Assembly: GCA_025531455.1 (NCBI GenBank)
Contig: JAMYHL010000044.1
Coordinates: 1-64,000, forward strand
Length of the DNA: 64,000 nt
DNA from: Apiotrichum sp. Y4204
Lineage: Eukaryota; Basidiomycota; Tremellomycetes; Trichosporonales; Trichosporonaceae
Direction: 5' to 3'
Position 1 is the first letter of the stretch. Each line of letters opens with the position of its first letter. This document shows positions 12,169-24,400 of this stretch, one piece after another. The position numbers and the translations under genes were made by a program. Under the pieces are notes generated by a model. That model did not search any database, had not been told where the DNA came from, and worked only from the letters and a program-made list of their open reading frames with translations.

Positions 12169-14810
12169 ATGGCATCGCCGTCGACGTCCCGCGCGTCGTC
12201 GTCGACGCCCCCGCGGCCCAACTACGTCTACGTGCCCGAAACGACCCCATACACGGGCGAGCCGCACAAGGTATTCGACTACCACAGCCTCGACGGGCGG
12301 GATCCGGCCATCTGCATCGACAATGGTATGGCCAGCTATATTTCTGTTAGTAGCTGACCTCCCACAGGCTCTCAGTCATGGCGCGCCGGCTTTTCCACGA
12401 TGGAGACTCCGTGGATCGACCAGCCCAACGTCATTGCGCGCTACCGTGACCGCAAGATTGGGCGGAACACACTCCTGTTCGGGCGGGATATCGAGGTGGA
12501 TGCAAACTCGCGCTCGAACGGGCGGAGCATGTTTGATGGAGATCTACTCATCCACGGCGACTTGCTGGTGAGAATACCGGCCTTGATCGCAGAGAAAAGC
12601 TGACAGGAACAGGAATGCGCGCTCGACTACACGTTTCTCAACCTCGGCATCGACTCGGGCAGCATCGAGCAGCCGATCGTGATGACTGAACGTCTAGCAA
12701 ATCCCCTCTTCACGCGTGCCAGTACGTTGGATGAGTGAGGCTGTCGCGATGTTGACTGACGACCAGTGACGTCCGAACTCCTTTTTGAACTCTACGGCGC
12801 TCCAGAGGTGACATATGGCATCGACTCGCTCTTTGCGTTCTCACGGCACAAGCGTCGCGACGGATTGTCCATCCACATGGGACATAACGCGAGCACCGTT
12901 ATCCCTGTCGTAGATGGCCGTGGTCTGCTTACCCGTGCTAAGCGGTATGTCTGCTGCCTTACGCTTACCTAGATGCCAGCTGACAAACAGAATACCATGG
13001 GGCGGTGCGCAGTCTTCCGAGCTGATGCTCAAACTGGTTCAGCTAAAGTATCCCTCCTTCCCTCTCAAGGTTACGGCCAACCAGGCGACGGTAGGTGTTC
13101 TTTGTTTTCGTCGCTGACATTCAGTTCATGTACCAGCAAACATGTTACTTCTCGTCCGACTACGAGTCTGAGATACGGTCTCTCTCCAGTCCGCAGGCCA
13201 TGGCGGACATGACCAAGGTCGTCCAGTTCCCGTTCAACGCCCCAGACGTCGTCGAGAAGACGGAGGAGGAGATTGCCGCCCAGCTGGAGCGGAGAAAGGA
13301 ACAGGGCCGTAGGCTCCAGGAGATGCAGGCCAAGCAGCGCGCAGAAAAGGTGAGTTGATAGAGCTGGGACATCAACTCACGATCAGCTTGCCGCCAAGGT
13401 TGCCGAGCTCGAGGAGTACAAGATGATCTTGGCTGAGCGTCCGACGATGAAGAAGGCCGAGTTCCTTGAGCGTATCGCGGATGCGACGCCGTTTGAGACT
13501 GAGGCCGAGTTGGAAGCTTGGATCAAGAAGACGGACATCGAGGTGAAGCGGAAGCAGCGGAAGGAGATGGGCGAGGCGCCTGAACCCGAGGAGGACCCAT
13601 CGTTTCCACTCGTCGACCGGCCAGACGAGGAACTCACCGAGGAGGAGATCAAGGAGAAGCGGAAACAGCGCCTCATGAAGGCTGGCTGGGAGGCACGAGT
13701 CAAGATCCGGGAAGAGAAGCGCAAGGAGAAGGAGCGCCTGGTGAGTGATCATTACAAGTGGGCAACTAATCATTGCAGGAGGAGATCCAACGCCTCGATG
13801 ACGAGGAGCGCATCAACAATCTCACCGGGTGGTCTTCAAAGCTTAGGGCGGAGCATCTCGCGGTTATCGACAGGATGAAGGAGCGTAAGAAGCGCCGTGC
13901 TCAACTCGGAGACAGGAAGTCTGCGGCTGCCCAGAACCGGATGAAGAATCTCGCGTCGCTGGCAGCGGACACTAATGGTGGCGGAAGAAAGCGGAAAAAG
14001 GGAGACGAGGGTAGGTGACCGGCGTTATCGCGGTCTTCTGACTAGGTACAGAAAAGGACGACGGTTTCGGCCGCGATGACTCGGACTGGGCAGTGTACCG
14101 CGAGCTTGTGAGTGACCGGTGAATACTCATCTGACGTGCCAAGGGCGGCGACGAGGACTCGGATGCCGAGGAGGACGACCTCGCACAGCTCGAGACCCTT
14201 GAGGGCAAGTTGCTGCAGTACGATCCGACCTTCACCGATGACGACACAATGGAGGGTCAGGTCCGCATCAAGAACGCTCTTCTCAACGCGTTCGTTCGTG
14301 GCGGCAACGGCAGAGATTACGATCCCGAGAGCATTGAGCAAAGCTACCAGATCCATCTCAATGTAGAGCGCATCCGCGTTCCCGAGACATGGTTCCAGCC
14401 CGCAATGTTCGGCGTCGACTCTGCCGGTGTGGGCGAGCTTGCAGGATGGCTTCTGAACGGCTTTGACGATGACGTCCGGCAACGTCTAATGGAGGTATGT
14501 GCCGAGAAGACTGACCATACTGGTCTATCGCTTACACCACCAGGGCATCGTCCTCTCTGGAGGATCGACAAAGCTGCCCAACCTGCTGCCGCGTATGCGC
14601 AACACGCTCACTCCTGTACTCCCCTTCCGTGCCCCGCTCAAGATTATGGGGTCGCTCAACGACGCCGACCCGCGACTCGAGGCATGGCGCGGCATGGCAG
14701 AGTGGGCAAACTCGACAGAGGCGCGTGCTGCGCGTATCACACGTGCCGAGTACGATGAGCATGGGTCCGAGTGGCTCAAGGAGCACTCGTGGGGGAATGT
14801 AGCGCCGTAG
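12169..14810 (+). CDS. ARP5: Actin-related protein 5 of the INO80 chromatin remodeller
   Basis: Eleven exons (12169-12325, 12368-12567, 12607-12721, 12767-12944, 12991-13090, 13125-13349, 13387-13740, 13779-14010, 14046-14107, 14144-14494, 14544-14810) join in frame to 746 residues. The actin fold is visible as AICIDNGSQSWRAGF, then QPNVIARYRDRK, then YGIDSLFAF and IHMGHNASTVIPV. The nucleotide-binding end reads GIVLSGGSTKLPNL. A long charged insertion, rich in Glu, Lys and Arg (about 13240-14010), splits the fold; it ends with GFGRDDSDWAVYREL. This insertion is characteristic of Arp5, and in yeast it contacts Ies6 and the Ino80 ATPase. The protein acts in the nucleus in nucleosome sliding. 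Ten short introns, several only about 35 nt long, match the local style. Confidence 0.93.
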
Positions 14811-15393
14811 AACTTGGATGTATCTGTCTGTATGGTGCACGGTGCAGGAAGTGATTGGCTGGTGCATGTTCGGAAGCTGGTATTGTGTGAGATTTGAGAT
14901 CCTGGACGTCCGAGAGACCGGGACTGAGATTCGATCTCTGTTATGGTTACGATCTGGCTGGGTGGCAACAGACAGATGGGCGCACCAGGGCACAGCAGAG
15001 TGCCAAGTGGCCCAGTGAATTGTCTGATTTTTGATTCCGTCGTGGTGTTTTGGAGTGCAGGTACTGTAAGATCGTCGTCGTCGTTCCTCTCGCAGTTCAC
15101 AGTTGGGTCAGTCTTGTCCTTTTGAGAAATCCGTTCTCCTTCCTTCCTTCCTCCTTCCTCGCCATCCCCTTCCTCCTCCTCCCCATCCTCGACATCGTCA
15201 TCACCATCACCACCACCATCACCATTATTACATTCTCGTTCCTTCTCATCTCTGCCTGCTCTCATTCCATCTCCTTCCGTGTTCTCTCTGATTCTTGGTG
15301 ATCCCTTGTCGATTCTTTCTGGTTTCCGAGTGTGTGGCTCGCGCTCCCATCATCCGTTCCCAACCCCTTCACCTCCGTCTCGCGCCGGCTCCC
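14811..15393. other. Intergenic region upstream of the Red1-like gene
   Basis: This gap separates the tandem ARP5 and Red1-like genes. It contains a pyrimidine-rich tract with a CATCAC-type repeat at 15193-15230, listed separately. No gene is visible. Confidence 0.55.
15193..15230. repeat. CATCAC/CACCAT microsatellite in a 5' leader
   Basis: About 38 bases of imperfect trinucleotide units CAT, CAC and ACC follow a CT-rich stretch. The tract lies about 160-200 bases upstream of the start codon at 15394 and is probably transcribed as leader. Confidence 0.7.
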
Positions 15394-18300
15394 ATGGGAT
15401 CGGCCGCGTCTAAAATGAGTGCTGGTCCCCGCGCTCAATCTCCCCCAAGTATACCAGAGACAGAGAGCGCAGCACGCGAAGCACATTCTCCATCTCCCAT
15501 TCCATCTTCATCAGCAGCTACCTCCATGACATCCGTCGCGGCCCCTCTTCCTCCTGCACCGCAGCCTGCTGGGCCCGCATCATCAGGCCGGCCTGCTATC
15601 ACCGTCTCCACAAAACCTGACGTGGCCGCATTACGCGCCGCCGCGCTCAAGTCGGCGCGGACCAAGAAGAGTGTGGCGTCACAAATGGGTAAACTTCCAG
15701 CCGCGTCCCGATCGTCTTCCCTGAAGAACTCGGTCACGACACAGTCAGCCGATGAAAAGGAAGACGGAGAAATCAGCGAAGACGAGTCGCCATCAGTCCC
15801 GCCGCCGCCATCGACCCGGCCGCCCCCCGTGCCCCCGCCCCCGTCCGCTCCTCCACCTCCCTCGCCATCACCTCCGCCCTTGACAGCTGGGCCGTCATCC
15901 CCAGCGATCATCTCTCCAATTGTCCGCTCTACTGTCGTTACCATCAGTGATGCTGACAAGGGCACCGTCACGCGGTCTGCCCTGCCGTCCCCCGCCAGTG
16001 AGTTTCGCGCTAATAAATTTGGATGTTGAGCGCTGGTTGACCACACTTACAGTCAACAATGATGAGGACGATCAATGGGTCGAGATTGTCCGCAACCTTC
16101 TTCACGAAGGCATTTCTCCTGAAACGCTTATTCGGAAGGGCGTTCCCCCACGCTATGTCGCAAGAGTGTGCGAAGAGATTGTGGAGGGATCCAAGCGTGA
16201 ACGCGCTGCTCTCTGGTCTCAGTTTCGCGAGCCTCCTCAGGCGGAAAGCGCGACTCCCAGCGCGATGGGCGATGTCAACAGCGCGGCGCCGTCACGCACG
16301 CGCTCTCCTCGCTCCCGGAGCTCCAGCGTCGACATCAAGGTCGCTGTGGCGATGGGTCGCTCCGGCTCGGAAAGCTCCACTGATGCGCTCGTGGAGAGGA
16401 TGAGTCCACCTCCTTCGATGGCGCCTCGCATCGTTTCAAGCTGGACACCCGCGTCTGGGAATGAGGCACCCTATCCTGGTCGGCCATTCTCTACGCCAGC
16501 GCCTGCTATCCACCTTGATAGCTACCGTCCCCTGCCTCGGCCGCAGTCTCCTGTTGTCCCTCCTCCATCCAGAGCTTCGGGGCCCAAGGCGGGAAAGAAC
16601 CGGCGCAAGCGTGATCGTGACTCTGGACAAGACCAGCCTGTATCCACCTTGAATTATGGCGATGAGGACGACAAGTCAAACCCGCCGACCCAGGCAGCGA
16701 AGCCACCAAGCTTGGCCGTGAAGGAACCGAGTCCTCCTGTGCCTTCCTTGGTCGATCGGATAGCCCCCACTCCCCCTTCGACATCTGGATCGTCTTCCCA
16801 AGTGGACCTGGCTGAAACTCGTCGTCGTGCTTTGGAGAGTCTGCGTCAGAAGAGAACTGGAACACCCTCAGCACCTGCGACTGCTGCACCTCCACCTGTG
16901 GTTCCTTCCAAATCTATCGTCGAGGAAGCCGCCCAGCTTGAACGAGAAATCCTGTCTGGCTCTACAGCAGAGGTTCCTATGGACATAGACGACGAAATGG
17001 AGGACGGAGAAATTGCAGATGAGCCTCCACCCTCAAAGCCTCCCTCAAGACCCCCCTCCCGGTCGTTCCCGACGCGCCCCAGCATGCGTTCGGGGGGCGT
17101 GAAGCGGCCTCATGCGGAGGATATGATGGACAACGCTGCTCGCCCTGTCACAGCCGCTCGGCCGCTACCTCCTCCCAAACGCCGGGCGTTCGGTAGGCCG
17201 ATGCGCCCTCACCGCCTCAACATTGTTCTCGATGACGACTCAGACAGTAGTTCCGATGATGAGCCTGCTCCGCTGATTGAGCCACCGATCATCTGCATCC
17301 CCGCTCCGTTCAACAATGCGACGCTGCTTGCAGAGAAGGAGGAGAAAATCCGTCGTCTCAAGGAGCAGATCGCGGCCAAGATGCGCGCACGTTCTTGTGC
17401 GGCCACGCCCTCCGGAGCCTCGACGCCAACGGTCGCCTCTAGTGTCAAGGCGGCCGCCAAAGCGGCTGATCAAATTGGTGTGGCAGGTGTCTCGGCGGAT
17501 GTAATCGAAGCAGCAGTCTTTGCCGCCGCAAATGAACAGCGGTCTCAGCGTCGTGTCCCTGATGCTGACGGTATGTTGCTGTTGCAGATTTCGCTGATAA
17601 GCTTAGGTGACGTGCCCATGGAGGCCGTCGATGATGCGGAAGGTGGGTGGCGTGTCACGCCGCCCCCAAGCGTGGGGACGAGGCTGACTTTCCAGACTCT
17701 AGGTCTAGAGCGTCGTCTCCAGGTAACTGCAATATTTCGAAGCAACCAACTTACAAGCAGCCAAGTCAGCGGCTTCCGAAGGGGGATCTGACGCAGCTTC
17801 GTCAACCTCCTCCAGTGTATGTTTGAGGCAGATGCCCTCCCAGCTACAACTAAATCGCAGAACTTCCGCCCATACGTTCCTCTTCTCCCACGCTATCCCC
17901 AGCTTTCCTCCGTGACACCAGCTCTTCCCTTCACGCGCTCTCACTCACCTGAAAGCAATTCGGCCGACTCGGACGATTTGGTCATCGATTGGCCCCTTGT
18001 GTCGTCTATCATACTAACCCAGCGGCTGCAGAATGACACCACTTCCTTCTGGTGCCGCTCAGAAGCGGGCGGCGGCCGCTGTGCGGACGTTCACTGCAGC
18101 GATTTCCACCTCGGACGATTTGAACCAACTGGTGAGCAAGACATGACACCCTCCACGGCTGCGCGCGTTCGCACTGATCACGTGGCTAGATGACGATATT
18201 GTTGGCTACGTGCAGAACATCTTGGCTCTTCAAGCAGACAACAATCGTCAACAGCAAGACGAACAAGTTGACGAAGCCCAAATTTCCGCTGCACTGACGG

Positions 18301-18428
18301 CTGCAAGGGGTGAACAAGACGGAGCAAAAAAGTCGCCCATCACGGCCAACGCAGCAACACCGGAGACGGCTGAGGGATTGGTTGACCTCATTGCCTTGAC
18401 GACTCGCAAGCTGCAGCATGTTAGGTGA
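15394..18428 (+). CDS. Red1/ZFC3H1-type zinc-finger protein (nuclear RNA surveillance)
   Basis: Seven exons fit in frame (15394-15997, 16053-17570, 17607-17642, 17696-17722, 17761-17816, 17861-18131, 18190-18428) and give 916 residues. Most of the protein is disordered: Pro/Ser-rich with two DGEI acidic patches. A short helical segment follows, QWVEIVRNLLHEGISPETLI. Residues about 560-600 form a coiled-coil-like stretch around EKEEKIRRLKEQIAAKM. Near the end comes FRPYVPLLPRYPQ and then a finger with Cys-X8-Cys-X4-Cys-X3-His spacing at about residues 812-830. That finger is the signature of the putative zinc-finger domain of fission-yeast Red1 and human ZFC3H1. These are scaffolds that link the Mtr4-type helicase to the exosome to destroy meiotic and non-coding RNAs. 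The closing segment DDDIVGYVQNIL also fits. An upstream in-frame ATG at 15295 exists; I prefer 15394. Function is inferred from the finger and overall layout. Confidence 0.72.
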
Positions 18429-21400
18429 GGTGTTTGCGACACTGTCAAAAACAACAGTGTACACTTGGTGTTTTCATGTTTCCTGTTGGCTTTTACACTT
18501 CGATTTGCTTTCTTCATTGGCACCAGCACCATCCACCACACCCATCCACCCGCATTGTCCAGCATTCTGTATATTCCCTCATAGGTCATTTGGCATGCAC
18601 CATGGTCGCATTCAGAATAGTTGGCGGATATTTTTGCTTGTGGCTCATGCATGGTCGAGTACGTGGCGAGCAAACTTGCAAAGAGCGCAGGTTTGGGAGA
18701 CCTGAGGAAAGATCGACTTCCTCTCGGCTCGTCCATATACAGTACCGCATCTGCAGCTTTACCATAAAAAATGCAATTACTCGTTCAGATACAGCGAAGA
18801 AATTACATGCGCTTGAATCTCAGATCAGGGGATGAAGACCGCGAATTGAGCACTGTTCAACAATAGGCAGCAGATCGGCGTTCCCAGCGCGAAGGTGACA
18901 ACTGGGATCAACTCCTTCCAGATCACCTCAGCGAAGAAAGGAAGTTGGGACGGATCAAAGCTCTACGCTCAATTTGTCAGCCCTTGGTCGTCGATTGCAG
19001 CTGGAAACCCAGGGGCCTCACGTGCCGGCGGCCGGCGACCGATTCCCACTCATATTTCAACTACAGTAGTCACCAAAAGTCTCTACGCGACTGAGATCGT
19101 TCTGCAGGGACGATGCTTTCCCAGATCCATGTACCCCTTGTCTCCTGTATAATTCCTTCTGCACCTCTGGTATGCGCATCTCCCATCGTTCATCTCGTTC
19201 GTGGACCTTGTCGGAGACAAGGAGACCAGCAACGCTGGCACTGACCCGCGATCCCTCGAGGCTGTGGCGTCCACCGTGCGTGCTCCTGGGGTCCGTGGTG
19301 TCCCGGCTACTGTCACGAGCAGGCGATCATCGCGTCCAGAATCGCCGTTCCGTCCACTCTTGATTCTCCCAACTCCAGGATATACTCTCGCGTACAGCCG
19401 CCAAAAGGAGGGCTTGGCGAGCAACACTCTCGTGCCAAACGCGATGCGAGTGAGAAGGCCGAATGCGGTCGGCGATCATGTTAATTCCCGCTCGTACGAC
19501 CTTCTCTGGCCCATTCCGTTATTGGAAACGCGCCAGTCGAATTATCCCGACTACCACCAACATGGAGGACAGAGCCAAGTCTTGATGAAGCGGTAGCCGA
19601 CCGCCGGCCTGGACATTCTCGTGGATATCACTGGCTTCCGACGTGCGCATTCGGAATTTTGCACACTCGTCGCTCCTCATCACTTGCCTACCCAAAGCGC
19701 AACCATGCCGACCTAGAAGACGAGCGCGATCCAGTGGATCCCAGACTAGGTTGATTTTGGTAAGCTGCCTGTGGTGGACGCCGAGAGTTCTCGGGTATCG
19801 CGACACATGCCAGGCGATATACTCATCGATCGAACTCAGGCGAAACCGTCCACCCCGTGGCGGTTTGGTATTGGTCTTTCCCCTTGTCTGTTTGTGAGCC
19901 GATGGCGGACGTCGTCAACCCACACGACCACAAGCTCACACTGCAGGATCACAACCTCACTCACAAGCCGTGATGACGCCAGAGCACGCAGGGGAGTGTC
20001 GTTCAGTGTCCCAAATTGGGTTTACTGCCGCGCTGTTCCTGTGCCTCGCGGCCCCGGGCTCCCGTTGGGTGCTGGGCGGGCTGGATACTGTTCCTGAATT
20101 ACGAGGTGGTTGACGTTTACGCGTGATGATGATAGCTTGGCGGAGCGCTATAGAGCACCTGGGCGGCATCGACGCCTGCCTTGTGGCTTCTTGGCCTTGG
20201 AGAGCCAGGCGAAAATCTTGATGAGATTGTCCGCTGGATTTGGCGATGTAGACGATGTAGACGTTTGACTGTGGCAGAGACTGTGGCAGATGGTTCTGAA
20301 TGTCAAGCAACAAAGGCCTTGATGTTGAGTTGGTGATGATACAGTCCCTGGCAAGAGGTACTGTATTGTGGCTATTTGTGGCGATGTATTTTGTGGATTT
20401 CTTCCTACTGCTTCTCACAAGAGACTGCTCCGTCGGAGGGCGTGTCCCGAGCTCCGAGTGTGGCGAGTTTGGGAACCGTGGCGAACCGGTTAGTTCAATA
20501 CCGCTGGATTCCCGTGAGAACGAGATACGCAAAATGGAAAACACGGTCAGATAAGCGTGATTATATCGATACGCTGTTGCCAAGTTCAAGGAGACGGGGA
20601 CGAGGGAAGGGCCAAGGTAGACGGGAGGCGGAGACGGCTGGTGACAAGGTCTGTGGTCGGTACAGCAAGGAGAGGCTGTTTCCCACGACCAGGACATATG
20701 CCACCCGCTCCCTTGCCTCCCTTCTACTCGAGTGTCGCAAGAATGACAAATACTCCTTCCACACAAGCTCTGCGAGAGCAAATAGTCCACAAGGACTTGG
20801 ATGTGGATGGTTGACCTTCTGCGTGGGCGGCGAAGCTTGCGTACTCTGGGCACTGGTCCCCTTCGTCTCCCAATCAATGGTCGGCGAGGGAAAACACCAG
20901 TGGGACTCTCACTCATTCTCGTAGTGGGATAATGGTTATGCCTTAGAGGGATGTGGACTCGTTCAGTAGTGCGCGCAGGTGTGTGAGGGCAGACACTATC
21001 TGATGTCAAAATCAAGACTTTGGCCAGTACTTACAGTACCTCCGACATGTCCCCGACAAGCCTTCTCGAGCTTGTCCCACAAAGCGCTTGGAACACTCAT
21101 GCTTGTCGTCGCATCGCATAGATGACGAGACCACGCATATTATAAGAACGGCATTTAAACCCCTGGGATGAATGAGAGGCCGCCGTGAAGTTGACATCGA
21201 GTTCTACGCACCTATATTTCCAGCTTGATTGGCTTGTTGAAGATTCCTCCAAGATCTTTTCAACTCAAGCATTCCTCAGTTAGAAATTACAACAGCCTGT
21301 GGACATGCAAGACTTCGATGTGCTCAAGTCGAAAGGTCGCTTGCGAATGCTTAGAGTATTGTCAACCACCTTCGACTCACCCACTGCTTTTGGGTGGTAA

Positions 21401-24400
21401 AGATGTTGTCAAGCTTTCAATCCTCGCCGGAAGATACCAAAGCCTTCAACGCTCGTCTTCAACAAAAATGACAGAGAAGGACCGACCGACGCATCCCTCA
21501 GGTCTAGGAATGTGGTGCATGACTGGCCTTGTGGGGGATGGACACGATGAGGTGGAGTTGGGGGTTGGGACCATGTGGGGTGGATCGTGTGGATGCCTCA
21601 CGGAGTTGGCCGATAGGTCACCATGTGTTACGGTTTTATCCCGTACAGGTCGTATGAAATCTTGCCCCCACCAATATATTCCTGAGCGGCGCATGGTGAT
21701 GATCTCGAAAGTGGGGCTGACGGGCAAGAATGTCGAGTTGTAGAGTAAAGACATTCTGCGTCAATCACGGACTTGAACAATTCTCTCACTGATGGATTCT
21801 CTCTGTCGGTATTCCAGGTGGCCCTGAGCAGTGGGTCGAGAATTCTTCCAAAGAAAAGCGACAGTCGAGGACTGCAGGTGTGACTGTCATCCGCTTCAGT
21901 CAGCGCTAATGTTGAGAGGGCCAAGACCGACTTGACAGACCAATGCGTGTCATGTTTGACGCTTGCGCTGTACTTTGTGCCGGACTGGCTCTAAGTTAGT
22001 CTTCCTTTAGTGAAACAGCCGACTGGTCGGCACTCAGACCTGTTTCACCGCGACATCCGATAACGGGTGCAGTGGCAAATCTGATAGATAGTTGGACCTT
22101 CATGGAAACGCTCCATAGCTGTGGAATGCATGCCTGAGTGTGGAATGTTGGAGGATTGGAATGCTGGAGCCGTTGGCAGCTGCCTCCTGTTCTGCCATTG
22201 ATCGCCCTTGGAACGCACCCGGATGCACTCTAAGGGGTCAATCTTGTCTCTCGGAATGATTCCAACTTCTCCAAGTCTCACACAAAGAAGTATGCAGTTT
22301 AAGGAAGTGTCCCACCTTGATTTTCGTGGGCCGTTGAGCTTCTCCCGCGATGGTATTGTTGGAGAGATAATGGCAGCTTTGTCTTCGATAACAGCTTTGT
22401 GCGGTTTATTGACCGTCTTGGGCAAATTGACACACGGTCGGTTGTCTGCTGAAAGCAAACTCCATTGAGTTGGTTCATCGCAGAGAGAGTCAGCGCCGGG
22501 AACGACGTCTAGAAGGTACATCAGGTCGTAAAGCGCGGGGGTGAACATCAACCGGAATGGAACAGTACCATCAACCAGTGGTGAACTGCACTCCAATTAC
22601 CCAGGATGTTAAGTTAGACAAGATGTCAAGAGCGAGTGGATGACCAGATAGAGTGACTGGGGGTAAACAATGTACGATCAGACGCGAGGACCACATCCAC
22701 AGAAGTGACTCCGAGTATCATGTGTGGCCGCAATTCACGCAGAACTCACGGCAAGAACACAGTCATGTGTCCAACCTCTCAACAACTCACAGAGACCGAG
22801 GAAAAGAAACAGAAAGATGTAAATGGGGATTCAGTGGAATACTTGGCCCGTCGACTGTGGGACCAGCGTTTACTGACAGTGGCTGCGCCGGCGGTTACCA
22901 AATGCAGCATGTGATATGTGATCGAGCGCGAGATCGGAGCTGGGCGGTTGTGGTGGATCTCCGCGGCAAAAGGCTTCGGGGCCGAGGATCGGGCGGTGGA
23001 GAGCGGGAACGCCACCCATTTCCCGGAACACCTGGCGCCAGATCATGTTCGAGGATCGTCGTCAGACTCAGTCGTCTCGGCTCTTGGCATATTGGCTCTC
23101 GGAAACAAGTTCCGGATATGTAGGTCCACTCCACCACCTGAAGATAGGAAATAAATGTTAGTCTCTTCAGACCCACGAGTTGCCCTACTTGCGTCATGTG
23201 GAACCCCTCTCATCTTGCAACAGGGCCAAGCCTTTTCCATTGCCGCGCATAGAACACGCCCTATCCAGTTTGCACACCTCCCTCCTGCTGGGGCAGATCA
23301 GTTCGAAATCAGAAGTGGGTTGGAAACGCACACGAAGGCAATGATAGCACGTGACGCATGGTTTGCGGACAACAGCGTACAACAGTCTTTGGTATCGAGA
23401 CATTCCGTGCCCCGTGACGTGTGGAAAGGCACGAATTGTTTTGTCTGCGGTCATATTTAGTTGGAGATCGGCATCTCATCGTGTCAACGCCCCTGGCATT
23501 GTCGCCTTCAAGTTGCCGACCAACGTGAAGGGTGTCCAATGACCGCCCCTAAATGGCCATTAGACGCCATAATGACGCAGATCCATACAAACAGCCATGT
23601 ACAGTATGTGATATGCCCCCCAGCACAACTGCCGTTCGGTTATGCTCTATGCTCATGCTCGAGCACCTTGTGGTACAGTCCATTCCCGGCGCTCGCTCCA
23701 CCTGTTGCTGGGCCCCAATGGCCCTCTCATGTAGACAAGGACAGGGTGATAGACAGCAGTCAGTGACGTAAGCTCTCCCTGACTACCGTAATCGAAGCCT
23801 AAAGATCCTGATAAAGGGCATCAAGAGGGACTCCGGCCAATAGTCCGTTGTAGAGTTGCCGCCGTTCTGGACGCGTCGTTGTGAACAGCACACCACTTGA
23901 ACGGCGCTCGCCGCACTTTCTGCCCTCAACAAGCGACCGGATGATCACCATGACGCACAACAGTGGTTCCGAAAACAACGCACCTGAGGAAATGACCCAC
24001 TGTTTTCCGTCCTAGACTGGGTCATAGCCGTTGTTTGCTCCGTCAGCATACCCACAGGTGCCGAGACGAGTCTCGTCCCCACACGGAGAGACTCCGAAGT
24101 TACGTTGTGCAGTCTTCTTCCGACGATGAAGAGGTCTGTTACGACCTGTCACGTGTCCCGATACAGATACACTTGGCGTCCATGCGTTACCGTTGATTTT
24201 CTTGAGGCCCTTGAGGATTGTTTTTGGGCCCGCCACCCGATCTGTCGTCGAGAAGCAATCCATGCCACTCGTGCCAATAATGGAGTGATTTCGAATGTCA
24301 AGAGGGTGATGTTACGCGCAAATCCAATCCCATTTCTGATCGGATAGCGGATGTGAGATCAGCAGTAGCACAAGCGCAGTTACCAGACCATATGCAGCAA

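Noticed and set aside
18105..18125. Perfect B-box-like GGTTCAAATC on the minus strand
   Set aside because: It lies within a coding exon of the Red1-like gene and no T-arm stem or A-box accompanies it.
19957..21015. 352-codon minus-strand frame in the gene-poor region
   Set aside because: Ser/Arg/His-rich product with no family signature and no splice context; composition is that of random sequence.
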